Shown here: piece after piece, positions 1 to 7,549 of the stretch
Layout: each line of letters opens with the position of its first letter
Numbering within the stretch: position 1 is the first letter of the stretch
Origin: Amycolatopsis coloradensis
GTDB lineage: Bacteria; Actinomycetota; Actinomycetes; Mycobacteriales; Pseudonocardiaceae
NCBI RefSeq assembly: GCF_001953865.1
Contig: NZ_MQUQ01000021.1
Span: 62,001-126,000 of the forward strand
Length of the DNA stretch: 64,000 nt
Reading direction: 5' to 3'
Notes under the pieces: model-generated
Told to the model about the DNA's origin: nothing
The model's database searches: none
Seen by the model: the letters and a program-made list of their open reading frames with translations, nothing else
Program-made: the position numbers and the translations under genes

Positions 1-736
1 CGAAGGCAGGCTCGTCGACGCCTCCAACGTCACGCTCTTCTGCAAGATCGAACTCGACGGAGTGACCGGCGACGTCGTATACAAGCCGGTGTCGGGCGAG
101 CGGCCGCTGTGGGACTTCCCGGACGGGACGCTCGCCGGACGCGAGGTCGCGACGGCGATGGTCGCCGAAGCGTCCGGGCTCGGCGCGATCCCGCCGACTG
201 TGCTGCGCGACGGGCCGTTCGGTCCCGGCATGGTGCAGCTGTGGATCGAGACCACCGAAGAGGAACTGGTCGACGTCCGATCCCCGGAGAGCCTGCCGGA
301 CGACTGGCGCGTCGTGCTGCACGCGCACGATCGTGACGGCGAGCCCGCGGTGCTCGCGCACGCGGACCGCCAGGGCATGCGGGAACTGGCCGTGCTCGAC
401 ATCGTCGTCAACAACACCGATCGCAAGGGCGGGCATCTGCTCGCCGGCGTCGACGGCCGGATCTACGGCGTGGACCACGGGATCTGCCTGCACACCGACC
501 CGAAGCTGCGGACGGTGCTGTGGGGCTGGATCGGCGAGCGGCTCACCGAGGCCGAGGTCGGCAAGCTGCGCGGCCTGCGTGAACGGCTGGACGGTGAGTT
601 CGGTGAGGCGCTGAGCGAGCACCTCACCGGATTCGAGATCCGCGCGCTCGCCGAGCGCACCGACGCTCTTCTGACCGAAGGTGTCTTCCCCGCACCTGGT
701 GACGACTGGCGCGCGATTCCGTGGCCGTTGTTCTGA
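1..736 (+). CDS. SCO1664-family protein (5' end outside window)
   Basis: The frame is open from base 2 with no start, so the N-terminus lies off the left edge. The first visible residues (EGRLVDASNVTLFCKIELDG) run straight into a GTG at 62 that a gene caller could mistake for the start. The product resembles the actinobacterial SCO1664 family, which has a phosphatidylinositol 3/4-kinase-like fold. NNTDRKGGH (nt 410-436) and VDHGICLH (nt 470-493) match the catalytic-loop and metal-binding positions of such kinases. The substrate is unknown. The next gene starts inside its last codons, so the two are probably co-translated. I am confident of the family and unsure of the biochemical role. Confidence 0.75.
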   Translation, partial: EGRLVDASNVTLFCKIELDGVTGDVVYKPVSGERPLWDFPDGTLAGREVATAMVAEASGLGAIPPTVLRDGPFGPGMVQLWIETTEEELVDVRSPESLPDDWRVVLHAHDRDGEPAVLAHADRQGMRELAVLDIVVNNTDRKGGHLLAGVDGRIYGVDHGICLHTDPKLRTVLWGWIGERLTEAEVGKLRGLRERLDGEFGEALSEHLTGFEIRALAERTDALLTEGVFPAPGDDWRAIPWPLF

Positions 737-1620
737 TCGACGATCAGGCGCGTGCACGCCTGATCACGCGATTCGGTGACGACGTCGCGAACTGGTGCGA
801 CGCTCTGCCCGCACTCGTGGCGCGGCTGGCGAAGCGATGGGGTCTCACCGTCATCGACGTGAAACCGGGCAACACCGGGCGCACCCTGGTCTGCGTCGGT
901 GACGACGGTGCCAAAAAGGTCCTCAAGCTGACCCCCGAGCACGCGATCGCGGAATCCGAGGCCGCGGCGTTGCGGGCGTGGGACGGCTGCTCTCGCGTCG
1001 TCCAGGTACTCGCCACGGAACTCGCCGATGGGGCGATCCTGTTGGAAGGCATCGATCCGGGTACGCAGCTGCGGGAGTCCGGGGCGAAGGTCCCATGGGC
1101 CGAGGTCGGCGACCTGCTGACCCAGATTCATTCGGTGACCCCGCCCGCCGGCTTCTCGACGCTCGAGGACCGCGTCACCTTCATGTACGGGCTCGCGGAG
1201 CGGGGGCTGCGCGGCTCGGTGGCCGAAGCCACCCTCTCGCTGGAGACCCTCGACCGTGCCCGCCTGCGTGCGCTCGACCTCGCGACCAGCGGGGAAGGGA
1301 ACTCGATCGTGCACGGCGATCTGCATCCGGGCAACGTCCTCGACGGCGGACCAGCCAGGGGAGCGGTCGCGATCGACCCGCGCCCCAGCGTGGGCGACCC
1401 GTCCTTCGACCTTCCCGACTGGGTCACGTTGCCGATGCGTGAGGGTGGCACGCTCGAAGACGGCTTCGACGCGATCGCACCGCATTTGCCGGGCTTCGAC
1501 GCCGAGCGTGTCCGCGCGTGGTGCGTCGCGCTCTCTCCGCTGTTCGTGATGCCCCCGCTCGAACGCGGTGAGCGGACTCCGTTCGTCGAAGCGATGCTGT
1601 CTTTCTGTTGGCGAACCTGA
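721..1620 (+). CDS. aminoglycoside/hydroxyurea-type phosphotransferase family kinase
   Basis: A 299-residue cytosolic small-molecule kinase of the APH(6)/hydroxyurea-kinase family. The nucleotide-binding lobe holds the Lys-rich strand KKVLKL (65-70). The catalytic loop is HGDLHPGN (198-205) and the metal-binding motif is IDPRPSVGDPSFD (218-230), both in their usual order. It would phosphorylate a hydroxyl on an aminoglycoside-like compound or an unknown metabolite; resistance is possible but unproved. The GTG start at 721 overlaps the end of the upstream SCO1664-family gene by 16 bases, which suggests translational coupling of two kinase-fold proteins. Confidence 0.8.
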   Translation: MAVVLIDDQARARLITRFGDDVANWCDALPALVARLAKRWGLTVIDVKPGNTGRTLVCVGDDGAKKVLKLTPEHAIAESEAAALRAWDGCSRVVQVLATELADGAILLEGIDPGTQLRESGAKVPWAEVGDLLTQIHSVTPPAGFSTLEDRVTFMYGLAERGLRGSVAEATLSLETLDRARLRALDLATSGEGNSIVHGDLHPGNVLDGGPARGAVAIDPRPSVGDPSFDLPDWVTLPMREGGTLEDGFDAIAPHLPGFDAERVRAWCVALSPLFVMPPLERGERTPFVEAMLSFCWRT

Positions 1621-1712
1621 GTCCGCGATCGACGTCGGCAGGGCGGTGGATGGCCGCTTGACCGGCGTGGCGGGGAGACGCTGACCCCCGGCCACCGCTA
1701 GCGTCGTCCGCC

Positions 1713-2528
1713 GTGCGCTCCCATTCGTACGACGACGTGCTGTCCGGCCCGCGTAAGCGGAAGATCCCCGAGGTGCCTGCCGAACCGGGCCTCGTGGTAG
1801 AAGACCCTGCCAGCGGGTACTGCGGCGCCGTGGTGAAGATCGAGTACGGCAACGTGGTGCTCGAGGACCGGCACGGCAAGCACCGGGTGTTCCCGCTGAA
1901 CCCCGCGGGCTTCCTGCTCGAAGGGAAACCGGTCACGCTGGTGCCCGCGAAGGCGGCCCCGAAGACCCCTGCCCGGCGAATCTCCGCGTCCGGGTCGGTG
2001 CAGGTCCAGGGACTCAAGGCCCGGGTCGCGCGCGATTCGCGCATCTGGGTGGAAGGCAAGCACGACGCCGAACTCGTCGAGCGGGTTTGGGGCCACGACC
2101 TGCGCGTCGAAGGCGTGGTGGTCGAACCACTCGATGGGGTGGACGTGCTGTCCGATCGCATCGGCGAGTTCGGCACCGGACCCGGTCGCCGCCTCGGTGT
2201 GCTGGTCGACCACCTGGTCGCGGGCAGCAAGGAGTCCCGGATCGTCGACGGGATCCGCGACGAGAACGTGCTGATCACCGGGCATCCGTACATCGACATC
2301 TGGGAGGCGGTGAAGCCGTCGGTCGTCGGCATCCGCGCCTGGCCGAAGATCCCGCGTGGCACGGAGTGGAAACAGGGCATCTGCGCCGCTCTCGGCTGGG
2401 GCGAGCCGTACGAGGGCTGGCAGCGCGTCCTGGCGGCGGTCGGCAGCTACCGGGATCTGGAAACGCCGCTGATCGGAGCCGTGGAACGGCTCATCGACTT
2501 CGTCTCCGACCCGGGCGATGAGTCCTGA
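1713..2528 (+). CDS. DUF3097 family protein
   Basis: A 271-residue actinobacterial protein of unknown function. The N-terminal signature SYDDVLSGPRKRKIPEVPAE is typical of DUF3097. Residues 111-123 (IWVEGKHDAELVE), followed by strand RVEGVVVE and later LGVLVDHL (161-168), look like the Glu motif and a reduced acidic motif of a TOPRIM domain, as in RNase M5-type maturases. That reading is my inference. No membrane segment or signal peptide is present. The GTG start at 1713 gives the conserved N-terminus. It stands alone, 92 bases after the kinase and 95 before the NfeD gene. Confidence 0.8.
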   Translation: MRSHSYDDVLSGPRKRKIPEVPAEPGLVVEDPASGYCGAVVKIEYGNVVLEDRHGKHRVFPLNPAGFLLEGKPVTLVPAKAAPKTPARRISASGSVQVQGLKARVARDSRIWVEGKHDAELVERVWGHDLRVEGVVVEPLDGVDVLSDRIGEFGTGPGRRLGVLVDHLVAGSKESRIVDGIRDENVLITGHPYIDIWEAVKPSVVGIRAWPKIPRGTEWKQGICAALGWGEPYEGWQRVLAAVGSYRDLETPLIGAVERLIDFVSDPGDES

Positions 2529-2623
2529 ATGACCGGTTCGCGCGAGGTCACTCAAGGTCACGCGTCGGTCACGTCGGTTTCGCTTCTTCGGTATGAATCG
2601 GCGCGATCTGGGAGCATGAACGC

Positions 2624-3055
2624 ATGACAGGCGCTCTCATCTGGCTGATCGCCGGCATCCTCTTGATCATCGCCGAGCTGCTCTCGGGTGACTTGTTCCT
2701 GCTCATGGTCGGAGCCGGAGCCCTGTTCGGGGCGGGCTCCGCCGCGCTGACCGGGAACCCGTTCATCGACGTCGCGGTGTTCGCCGTCGCCTCGGTCGGG
2801 ATGCTCGCCCTCGTCCGTCCGGCCCTCAAGCGCCGGTTCCTCTCGGGACCGGACATCAAGACCAACACCGACGCGCTGATCGGCGCGCGAGCGGTAGTAG
2901 TGTCCACTGTGGACGTCGAAAGCGGCCGGGTGAAGCTGGCAGGCGACGTCTGGTCGGCACGATGCATGATCGATGGGGAACCGATCGCGCCGGGGACATC
3001 GGTGACGGTCGTCGAGATTTCGGGCGCCACGGCGGTCGTTTCGGCTGCGCTGTGA
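2624..3055 (+). CDS. NfeD-like membrane protein
   Basis: A short (143 residue) NfeD-type protein. Three closely spaced hydrophobic segments (about 4-22, 24-42 and 48-66) anchor it. They are followed by a soluble OB-fold-like beta-barrel (about 80-143) starting at ALIGARAVVVSTVDVESGRV. NfeD proteins pair with SPFH/stomatin proteins in membrane microdomains, and an SPFH gene follows 46 bases downstream here. This is the short form without the ClpP-like protease domain. The ATG at 2624 leads directly into the first membrane helix. Confidence 0.85.
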   Translation: MTGALIWLIAGILLIIAELLSGDLFLLMVGAGALFGAGSAALTGNPFIDVAVFAVASVGMLALVRPALKRRFLSGPDIKTNTDALIGARAVVVSTVDVESGRVKLAGDVWSARCMIDGEPIAPGTSVTVVEISGATAVVSAAL

Positions 3056-3101
3056 GCCGGACGGCCGTACAGCAAAGGGTTTCTACGTAAGGGGAAGGTA
3101 G

Positions 3102-4466
3102 TTGTCAGAGACAGTGGTGTTCATCGTCGTCGGACTGCTCGCGTTGTTCGTGGTCGTCGTCGTGGTCAAGGCGATCATGGTGGTGCCACAGGCGCAGTCC
3201 GCCGTGATCGAACGGCTGGGCCGGTTCCGGACGGTGGCTTCTCCCGGCCTGACGTTTCTGGTGCCCTTCCTGGACAAGGTGCGGGCGCGGATCGACCTTC
3301 GTGAGCAGGTCGTCTCCTTCCCGCCCCAGCCGGTGATCACCGAGGACAACCTGACCGTGTCCATCGACACGGTCGTATACTTCCAGGTCACCGACTCGCG
3401 GGCAGCGGTCTACGAGATCTCGAACTACATCGTCGGTGTCGAGCAGCTGACCACCACGACACTGCGAAACGTCGTCGGTGGCATGAGCCTCGAGCAGACG
3501 CTGACCTCGCGTGACTCGATCAACAGCCAGCTGCGCGGCGTGCTCGACGAGGCCACCGGCCGCTGGGGCATCCGTGTCGCGCGAGTCGAGCTGAAGGCGA
3601 TCGACCCGCCGCCCTCCATCCAGGACTCGATGGAGAAGCAGATGCGCGCCGACCGTGAGAAGCGCGCGATGATCCTGACCGCCGAAGGTCAGCGCGAATC
3701 GGCGATCAAGACCGCGGAAGGTCAGAAGCAGAGCCAGATCCTCGCGGCCGAAGGGGCCAAGCAGGCCGCGATCCTGAGCGCCGAGGCCGAGCGGCAGTCG
3801 CGGATCCTGCGGGCGCAGGGTGAACGTGCCGCCCGGTACCTTCAGGCACAGGGGCAGGCGAAGGCGATCGAGAAGGTCTTCGCGGCGATCAAGGCGGGGC
3901 GTCCCACCCCCGAAGTCCTGGCTTATCAGTACTTGCAGACTCTGCCGCAGCTGGCGCAGGGCGACGCGAACAAGGTCTGGATGATCCCGAGCGACTACGG
4001 CAAGGCCCTGGAAGGCTTCGCCCGCGCGCTCGGCGCCCCCGGCGACGACGGTGTGTTCCGCTACGAGCCGCCGAAGGAAGACCCGGTGGAGAAGCCGGAC
4101 CTGGAGGACGAAGAGGTCCAGGGCTGGTTCGACACCTCCAGCGACCCCAAGGTCGCCGAGGCCGTCGCGGCCGCGGAAGCCGTGGCGCGCAAGGAGGTTC
4201 CGGCGCTGGGTGTCGCGACACCGCGGCAGGAGCCGCCCGCTCCGCGACAGGTGCCCAAGGTCGCACCGGCTCCCGAGCCGGAGGCTGCCCCGGAGCCCCC
4301 GCAGCAGCAGGCGCCGCCGCCTTCCCAGCTGCCGCAGCCCCAGCCGCCCGCGGGTCCGCAGGGAGGCCCGTACCAGGGGCCGCCGTCGCAGGGGCCGCGC
4401 AATGGCCCGTTCCCGCAGCAGGGTCCATTCGGCGGGCCGCAGGGTGGACCGCCGCCGCAGCGCTGA
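3102..4466 (+). CDS. SPFH/Band-7 (stomatin/flotillin-like) membrane protein
   Basis: A 454-residue SPFH protein. An N-terminal membrane helix (about 4-25) is followed by the Band-7 domain (AVIERLGRFRTVASPGLTFL onward). Then comes a long charged helical region rich in AEGQ/AEGAK/AEAERQ repeats (about 180-265) that would form the oligomerising coiled coil. A Pro/Gln/Gly-rich low-complexity tail (about 355-454) is unusual compared with minimal stomatins. The TTG start at 3102 is preceded by GGGGAAGG, a good ribosome site. Together with the NfeD gene it forms the classic NfeD-stomatin pair that organises membrane microdomains. Confidence 0.88.
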   Translation: MSETVVFIVVGLLALFVVVVVVKAIMVVPQAQSAVIERLGRFRTVASPGLTFLVPFLDKVRARIDLREQVVSFPPQPVITEDNLTVSIDTVVYFQVTDSRAAVYEISNYIVGVEQLTTTTLRNVVGGMSLEQTLTSRDSINSQLRGVLDEATGRWGIRVARVELKAIDPPPSIQDSMEKQMRADREKRAMILTAEGQRESAIKTAEGQKQSQILAAEGAKQAAILSAEAERQSRILRAQGERAARYLQAQGQAKAIEKVFAAIKAGRPTPEVLAYQYLQTLPQLAQGDANKVWMIPSDYGKALEGFARALGAPGDDGVFRYEPPKEDPVEKPDLEDEEVQGWFDTSSDPKVAEAVAAAEAVARKEVPALGVATPRQEPPAPRQVPKVAPAPEPEAAPEPPQQQAPPPSQLPQPQPPAGPQGGPYQGPPSQGPRNGPFPQQGPFGGPQGGPPPQR

Positions 4467-4477
4467 TCCGGAATCCG

Positions 4478-4512
4478 AAAGAGGGCCGCCCCGCGAAGGG
4501 ACGGCCCTCTTT
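4478..4512 (+). terminator. intrinsic terminator after the SPFH gene
   Basis: Perfect 11-base arms, AAAGAGGGCCG (4478-4488) and CGGCCCTCTTT (4502-4512), with a 13-base loop, sit 12 bases after the SPFH stop and end in a short T run. This is a standard rho-independent hairpin for the NfeD-SPFH operon. Confidence 0.85.
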
Positions 4513-4600
4513 CGTTTCCGGCGCCCAGTGCACCGCCGCGATCAGTCACCTGGTCGCAGTGGCGCTTGCGCCCTTCCGACGTCACCGAGTGGCACCCCGG

Positions 4601-4644
4601 CGTGTTCAGACACGTAACTCACGTGTCTGAACACGTGAGTTACG
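4601..4644. repeat. two overlapping, mutually exclusive inverted repeats between convergent genes
   Basis: CGTGTTCAGACACGT (4601-4615) pairs perfectly with 4621-4635 across a 5-base loop. CGTAACTCACGTG (4613-4625) pairs equally perfectly with 4632-4644. The two hairpins share bases, so only one can form at a time. The element sits at the convergent junction of the SPFH gene and the minus-strand gene ending at 4640, whose TAA lies inside it. It could terminate transcription in both directions. Confidence 0.75.
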
Positions 4645-5188
4645 GGCGAACGGGCTCGCCGCCGACGTCTGACGGTTTCGCCGGCTGAGCGTCACCGCCG
4701 AACGCTTCGGCGGCGGCCTGGGCACGGAACTCTTCGATTTCGTCGATCTGCCGCCGGGCCCGCTTGATCAGATTGTCGAGCCGGCCGGCGTCGATGCGTG
4801 GGTCCGAATCGGCGCGCACCCGCAGGGTTCGCCACCCGGCGGCCTTGCCCTCGACGCCCAGCCGCAAGGCCTCGAACTCCACGACCCGGCTCAGCGGGGA
4901 TCTGGACACGAGCCGTCCGTTCGGCTTGAGTCGCGCCGCCTTCTCCACCGCCCAAGCCGCGATCGCCTTGTACCGGCGGACCGGGACGCCCAAAGCCGCC
5001 ATCACCGTCAGCAACGCGGCGCGATCGTCCGCGATCTCCTGAGCCAGCTTGTCGAGTACGCCGCTGGGATCCCGGTCGCGTTCGGCGCCGGCGACGCGTT
5101 TGGCGAGTTCGGTTTCGGCGATCGCGCCCGCCAGGTGGTCGTTGAGGTAGATGCCCAGCAGGGCCGAGTCCGGGGGCGAAGTGTGCAT
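4640..5188 (-). CDS. helical-bundle protein of unknown function (ferritin-like length)
   Basis: A 182-residue protein starting at the ATG at 5188 (MHTSPPDSALLGIYLNDHLA). Longer in-frame extensions upstream have the wrong composition. The sequence is almost entirely amphipathic helix (LNDHLAGAIAETELAKRVAG, EIADDRAALLTVMAALGVP, then RLDNLIKRARRQIDEIEEF at the C-end). This is the look of a four-helix-bundle, ferritin-like protein with Glu/His/Asp residues in helices one and two. I see no canonical di-iron EXXH pair, so metal binding is a guess. It has no signal peptide or membrane segment and is transcribed convergently to the SPFH gene. Confidence 0.7.
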   Translation of the reverse strand: MHTSPPDSALLGIYLNDHLAGAIAETELAKRVAGAERDRDPSGVLDKLAQEIADDRAALLTVMAALGVPVRRYKAIAAWAVEKAARLKPNGRLVSRSPLSRVVEFEALRLGVEGKAAGWRTLRVRADSDPRIDAGRLDNLIKRARRQIDEIEEFRAQAAAEAFGGDAQPAKPSDVGGEPVRP

Positions 5189-5285
5189 ATCCGACGCGTA
5201 CCCGATCCCCGTACTCCGAAACCGGCCGCCACTGGACCTCGACAGGAGTCGAAGTTGCAGGGTGACGACATGGACTGCTCGCTTT

Positions 5286-5603
5286 CGCCGTGCAGGACTT
5301 CCGGGACGAGCAGTGCCTGCCAGTGTCGTCACCACCACCGGCCGCGGGGAACCCGGCCTTGGCGATGATGTGGTTCGTGGCCGCGGAGGGCAGGTTGTGG
5401 TCCACACTCCGGCGGAACCGTTCCTCGACGCGGCCCGGGACAACCGTGAGGTCGCTGTCATGGTTGCCACGGTCAACCCGCCCGACGACGTCCGGCAGGT
5501 GCGGATGACCGGTCCCGCGAAGCTGGAGACCAAGGACGTGGCGCGGGGCCGGGGGCTGGCCGTCACCTACCCCGGCCTGGCGAACGGTCCGTTCAACTTT
5601 TGA
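5286..5603 (+). pseudogene. frameshifted PPOX-class (pyridoxamine-phosphate-oxidase fold) remnant
   Basis: One frame reads VQDFRDEQ, then GNPALAMMWFVAAEGRLW (to about 5404). The next frame continues HTPAEPFLDAARDNREVAVM and later DDVRQVRMTGPAKLE up to the stop at 5603. Joined, they look like the flavin/F420-binding split barrel of a PPOX-class oxidoreductase broken by a single-base frameshift near 5400-5410. The C-terminal part after TKDVARGRG also departs from the family pattern, so the gene is probably dead. Family recognition is by eye. Confidence 0.5.
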
Positions 5604-5613
5604 GGAGACCGGC

Positions 5614-6141
5614 CTATTCGGGACGTTCGGCGGCGTTCCACAGAATGGCGATGGGTGCCTGGCCGGGCTTCTCGCGTCCGGCGAATTCATCGAGGAGTGC
5701 GTCGACCCTGCTGTTCAGTTCCGCCTGGTCGCCGGGATCCAGCCGCAGAACCGCCCGGCGCGTGTGCTGGGAGGCCGACGGGTCGTTCTCGCTGATCTCC
5801 GCGCGGTGCGCGTCGAGGATGGCGAGGTCGACCTTGGCCGTGAGGTGACGGTCGTTCGGCGGCTCGAGGTTGAGCCGCCAGGTCTTCTTGGTCGCCCGAT
5901 AGGGATGTTCCCAGGCCCCTTTGTCTCCTCGCCGTGGCGTCTCGGCCACGAGAAAACCGGTCGCGGTCAGTGCCCGCAGCCTGCGTAGCAGCGTGGCCGG
6001 CGCGACGTCGAGACGTTCGGCGAGTTGCTGGTTGGTCCAGGCTGTGTCGAGGCACAGCCGCAGGATGCGCCAGCTCAACGGGTGGGAGAGCGCACGCAAC
6101 TCTTCAGGCGTCGCGGCGGGTTGCTCGATCTGTCCGGCCAT
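5614..6141 (-). CDS. ArsR/HTH_20-type winged-helix transcriptional regulator
   Basis: A DNA-binding protein of about 175 residues. The N-terminal winged helix reads LRALSHPLSWRILRLCLD, then TNQQLAERLDVAPATLLRRLRAL as the HTH, and a wing around GFLVAETPRRGDKGAWEHPY. The C-terminal half is a helical domain (LTAKVDLAILDAHRAEI, then GDQAELNSRVDALLDEF) of the kind seen in HTH_20 regulators. I chose the ATG at 6141; a GTG at 6150 is also possible, and neither has a good ribosome site. It is divergent from the M20 peptidase/MFS operon and probably regulates it through the dyad between them. Confidence 0.8.
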   Translation of the reverse strand: MAGQIEQPAATPEELRALSHPLSWRILRLCLDTAWTNQQLAERLDVAPATLLRRLRALTATGFLVAETPRRGDKGAWEHPYRATKKTWRLNLEPPNDRHLTAKVDLAILDAHRAEISENDPSASQHTRRAVLRLDPGDQAELNSRVDALLDEFAGREKPGQAPIAILWNAAERPE

Positions 6142-6154
6142 TGACAGCACGGTA

Positions 6155-6198
6155 ATCGATTTGCATACTCAAAATCAATTTCATCCAGTGAAATCGAT
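6155..6198. promoter_or_regulatory. dyad between the ArsR-type regulator and the peptidase gene
   Basis: ATCGATTT (6155-6162) is repeated inverted as AAATCGAT (6191-6198), with an A/T-rich 28-base centre. This is unusual in such G/C-rich DNA. It covers the divergent promoter region and reaches the peptidase start, as expected of an operator or divergent promoter. Confidence 0.45.
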
Positions 6199-7549
6199 GG
6201 GAGTCGGCGTGGACTCGGTCAAGGAATACGTGCAACGGCACCGGTTGAGACATGAGCGGGAACTCGCCGACTGGATCGCGGTGCCCAGCGTGAGTGCCAC
6301 GGGGGAGGGCATGGAACGCGCGACGCCGTACGCGCTGGAGTTGCTGGAACGCGGCGGGCTGAGCGCGCGGGTCGTGGAAACCGGAGGCTGGCCGCTGGTC
6401 GTCGGGCACACGGCAGGTCCGGCGGACAGCCCGCATGTGGTGATCTACGGGCACTACGACGTTCAGCCGGCGGGACCGCTGGAGGAATGGCACAGCCCGC
6501 CGTTCGAGGCGAGCGTGCGCGACGGCCGGATGTACGGACGCGGCACTGGAGACAACAAAGGGCAGCACCTCGCCCAGCTCCTCGCCCTCCGCGCGCTGCG
6601 TGACACCCAAGGGGGACTGCCGTGTTCGGTGACCGTCGTGCTCGACGGCGAAGAGGAGATCGGCAGCCCTCATCTGACCGGCACCCTCGCGGCGATGCGG
6701 GAAGAGCTGGCCGCCGACCTCGCGCTGTGGAGCGACGGGCCGGTCCACGACAGCTACGAGCCGACGGTCATGCTCGGAGTGCGCGGTGTGGTGGCCTTCG
6801 AGATCACCGTGCGCGGCGCGGACAGCGCGTTGCATTCCGGGAACTGGGGGAACGTCGCGCCGAACCCGGCCTGGGAGCTGACCTGGCTGCTGTCCACCAT
6901 GCGCGCACCCGACGGCCAGGTGACCATCGACGGCTATGACGCGGGCGTGACTCCCTTGACCGACGCCGAAATCGACGCGGTCCGGGCCTTGCCGGTCGAC
7001 CCGGCCGCGATGCTGGCGGGAGCGGGGCTGGACCGGATGGACGCCGGCCACGGTGGGGACGTCAACGAACGCCTCGCGATGCCGACGTTCAGCATCAACT
7101 CGCTGACCTGTGCGGACAACAACGAGCACCGGACGGTCATCCCGTCGGTCGCGATCGCCCGGTGCGATATGCGGCTGGCCTGCGGGCAGCGGGCGGAGAC
7201 GGTCATCGACGCGGTCCGCGCACACGTCCGGAAGCACCTGCCGCACGCCGAGGTGCGGTTCGGGGCGACCATGGAGGCGTCCCGAACCCTGCCGGACGCG
7301 CCGTACGCCGATCTCGTACTGCGTGGCGTGACCGAAGCACACGGGAAGCAGGCGCTGGCCGTCCCGGCACTGGGCGGCAGCCTGCCGATCGCGGCGCTCA
7401 CCGACGGGCTGGCCCTGCCCTGCTACGGCATCGCGCTGGCGAATGTCGACGAGCGCAACCACGCGCCCAACGAGAACTTCGAGCTCCATCGGTTTCACCA
7501 GGGCATCGTGACCGCGGCCAGTGTCCTCTCCAGCATCGGCCGCCGATGA
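6197..7549 (+). CDS. M20 family metallopeptidase (dipeptidase/ArgE-DapE type)
   Basis: A dizinc peptidase of about 450 residues. Metal ligands appear in order: His in YGHYDVQPA (about 84-92), Asp in GTGDNKG (116-122), the general-base Glu pair in DGEEEIGS (150-157), and a C-terminal His in NHAPNENFE. The lid/dimerisation domain lies between about 195 and 330. It would hydrolyse a dipeptide or N-acyl amino acid in the cytosol. I give the ATG at 6197. The GTG at 6209, preceded by GGGAG, is an equally credible start. Its stop overlaps the next gene's ATG, so the transporter may import the peptidase's substrate. Confidence 0.85.
   Translation: MGVGVDSVKEYVQRHRLRHERELADWIAVPSVSATGEGMERATPYALELLERGGLSARVVETGGWPLVVGHTAGPADSPHVVIYGHYDVQPAGPLEEWHSPPFEASVRDGRMYGRGTGDNKGQHLAQLLALRALRDTQGGLPCSVTVVLDGEEEIGSPHLTGTLAAMREELAADLALWSDGPVHDSYEPTVMLGVRGVVAFEITVRGADSALHSGNWGNVAPNPAWELTWLLSTMRAPDGQVTIDGYDAGVTPLTDAEIDAVRALPVDPAAMLAGAGLDRMDAGHGGDVNERLAMPTFSINSLTCADNNEHRTVIPSVAIARCDMRLACGQRAETVIDAVRAHVRKHLPHAEVRFGATMEASRTLPDAPYADLVLRGVTEAHGKQALAVPALGGSLPIAALTDGLALPCYGIALANVDERNHAPNENFELHRFHQGIVTAASVLSSIGRR

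Noticed and set aside
463..1695. Long minus-strand frame opposite the kinase genes
   Set aside because: It is a shadow frame caused by G/C third-position bias. Its composition (many Arg, Gln, His) is not protein-like and it covers well-supported plus-strand genes.
6104..7498. 464-codon minus-strand frame opposite the M20 peptidase
   Set aside because: Codon use and residue makeup are typical of an antisense shadow; the plus-strand gene has clear metal-ligand motifs.
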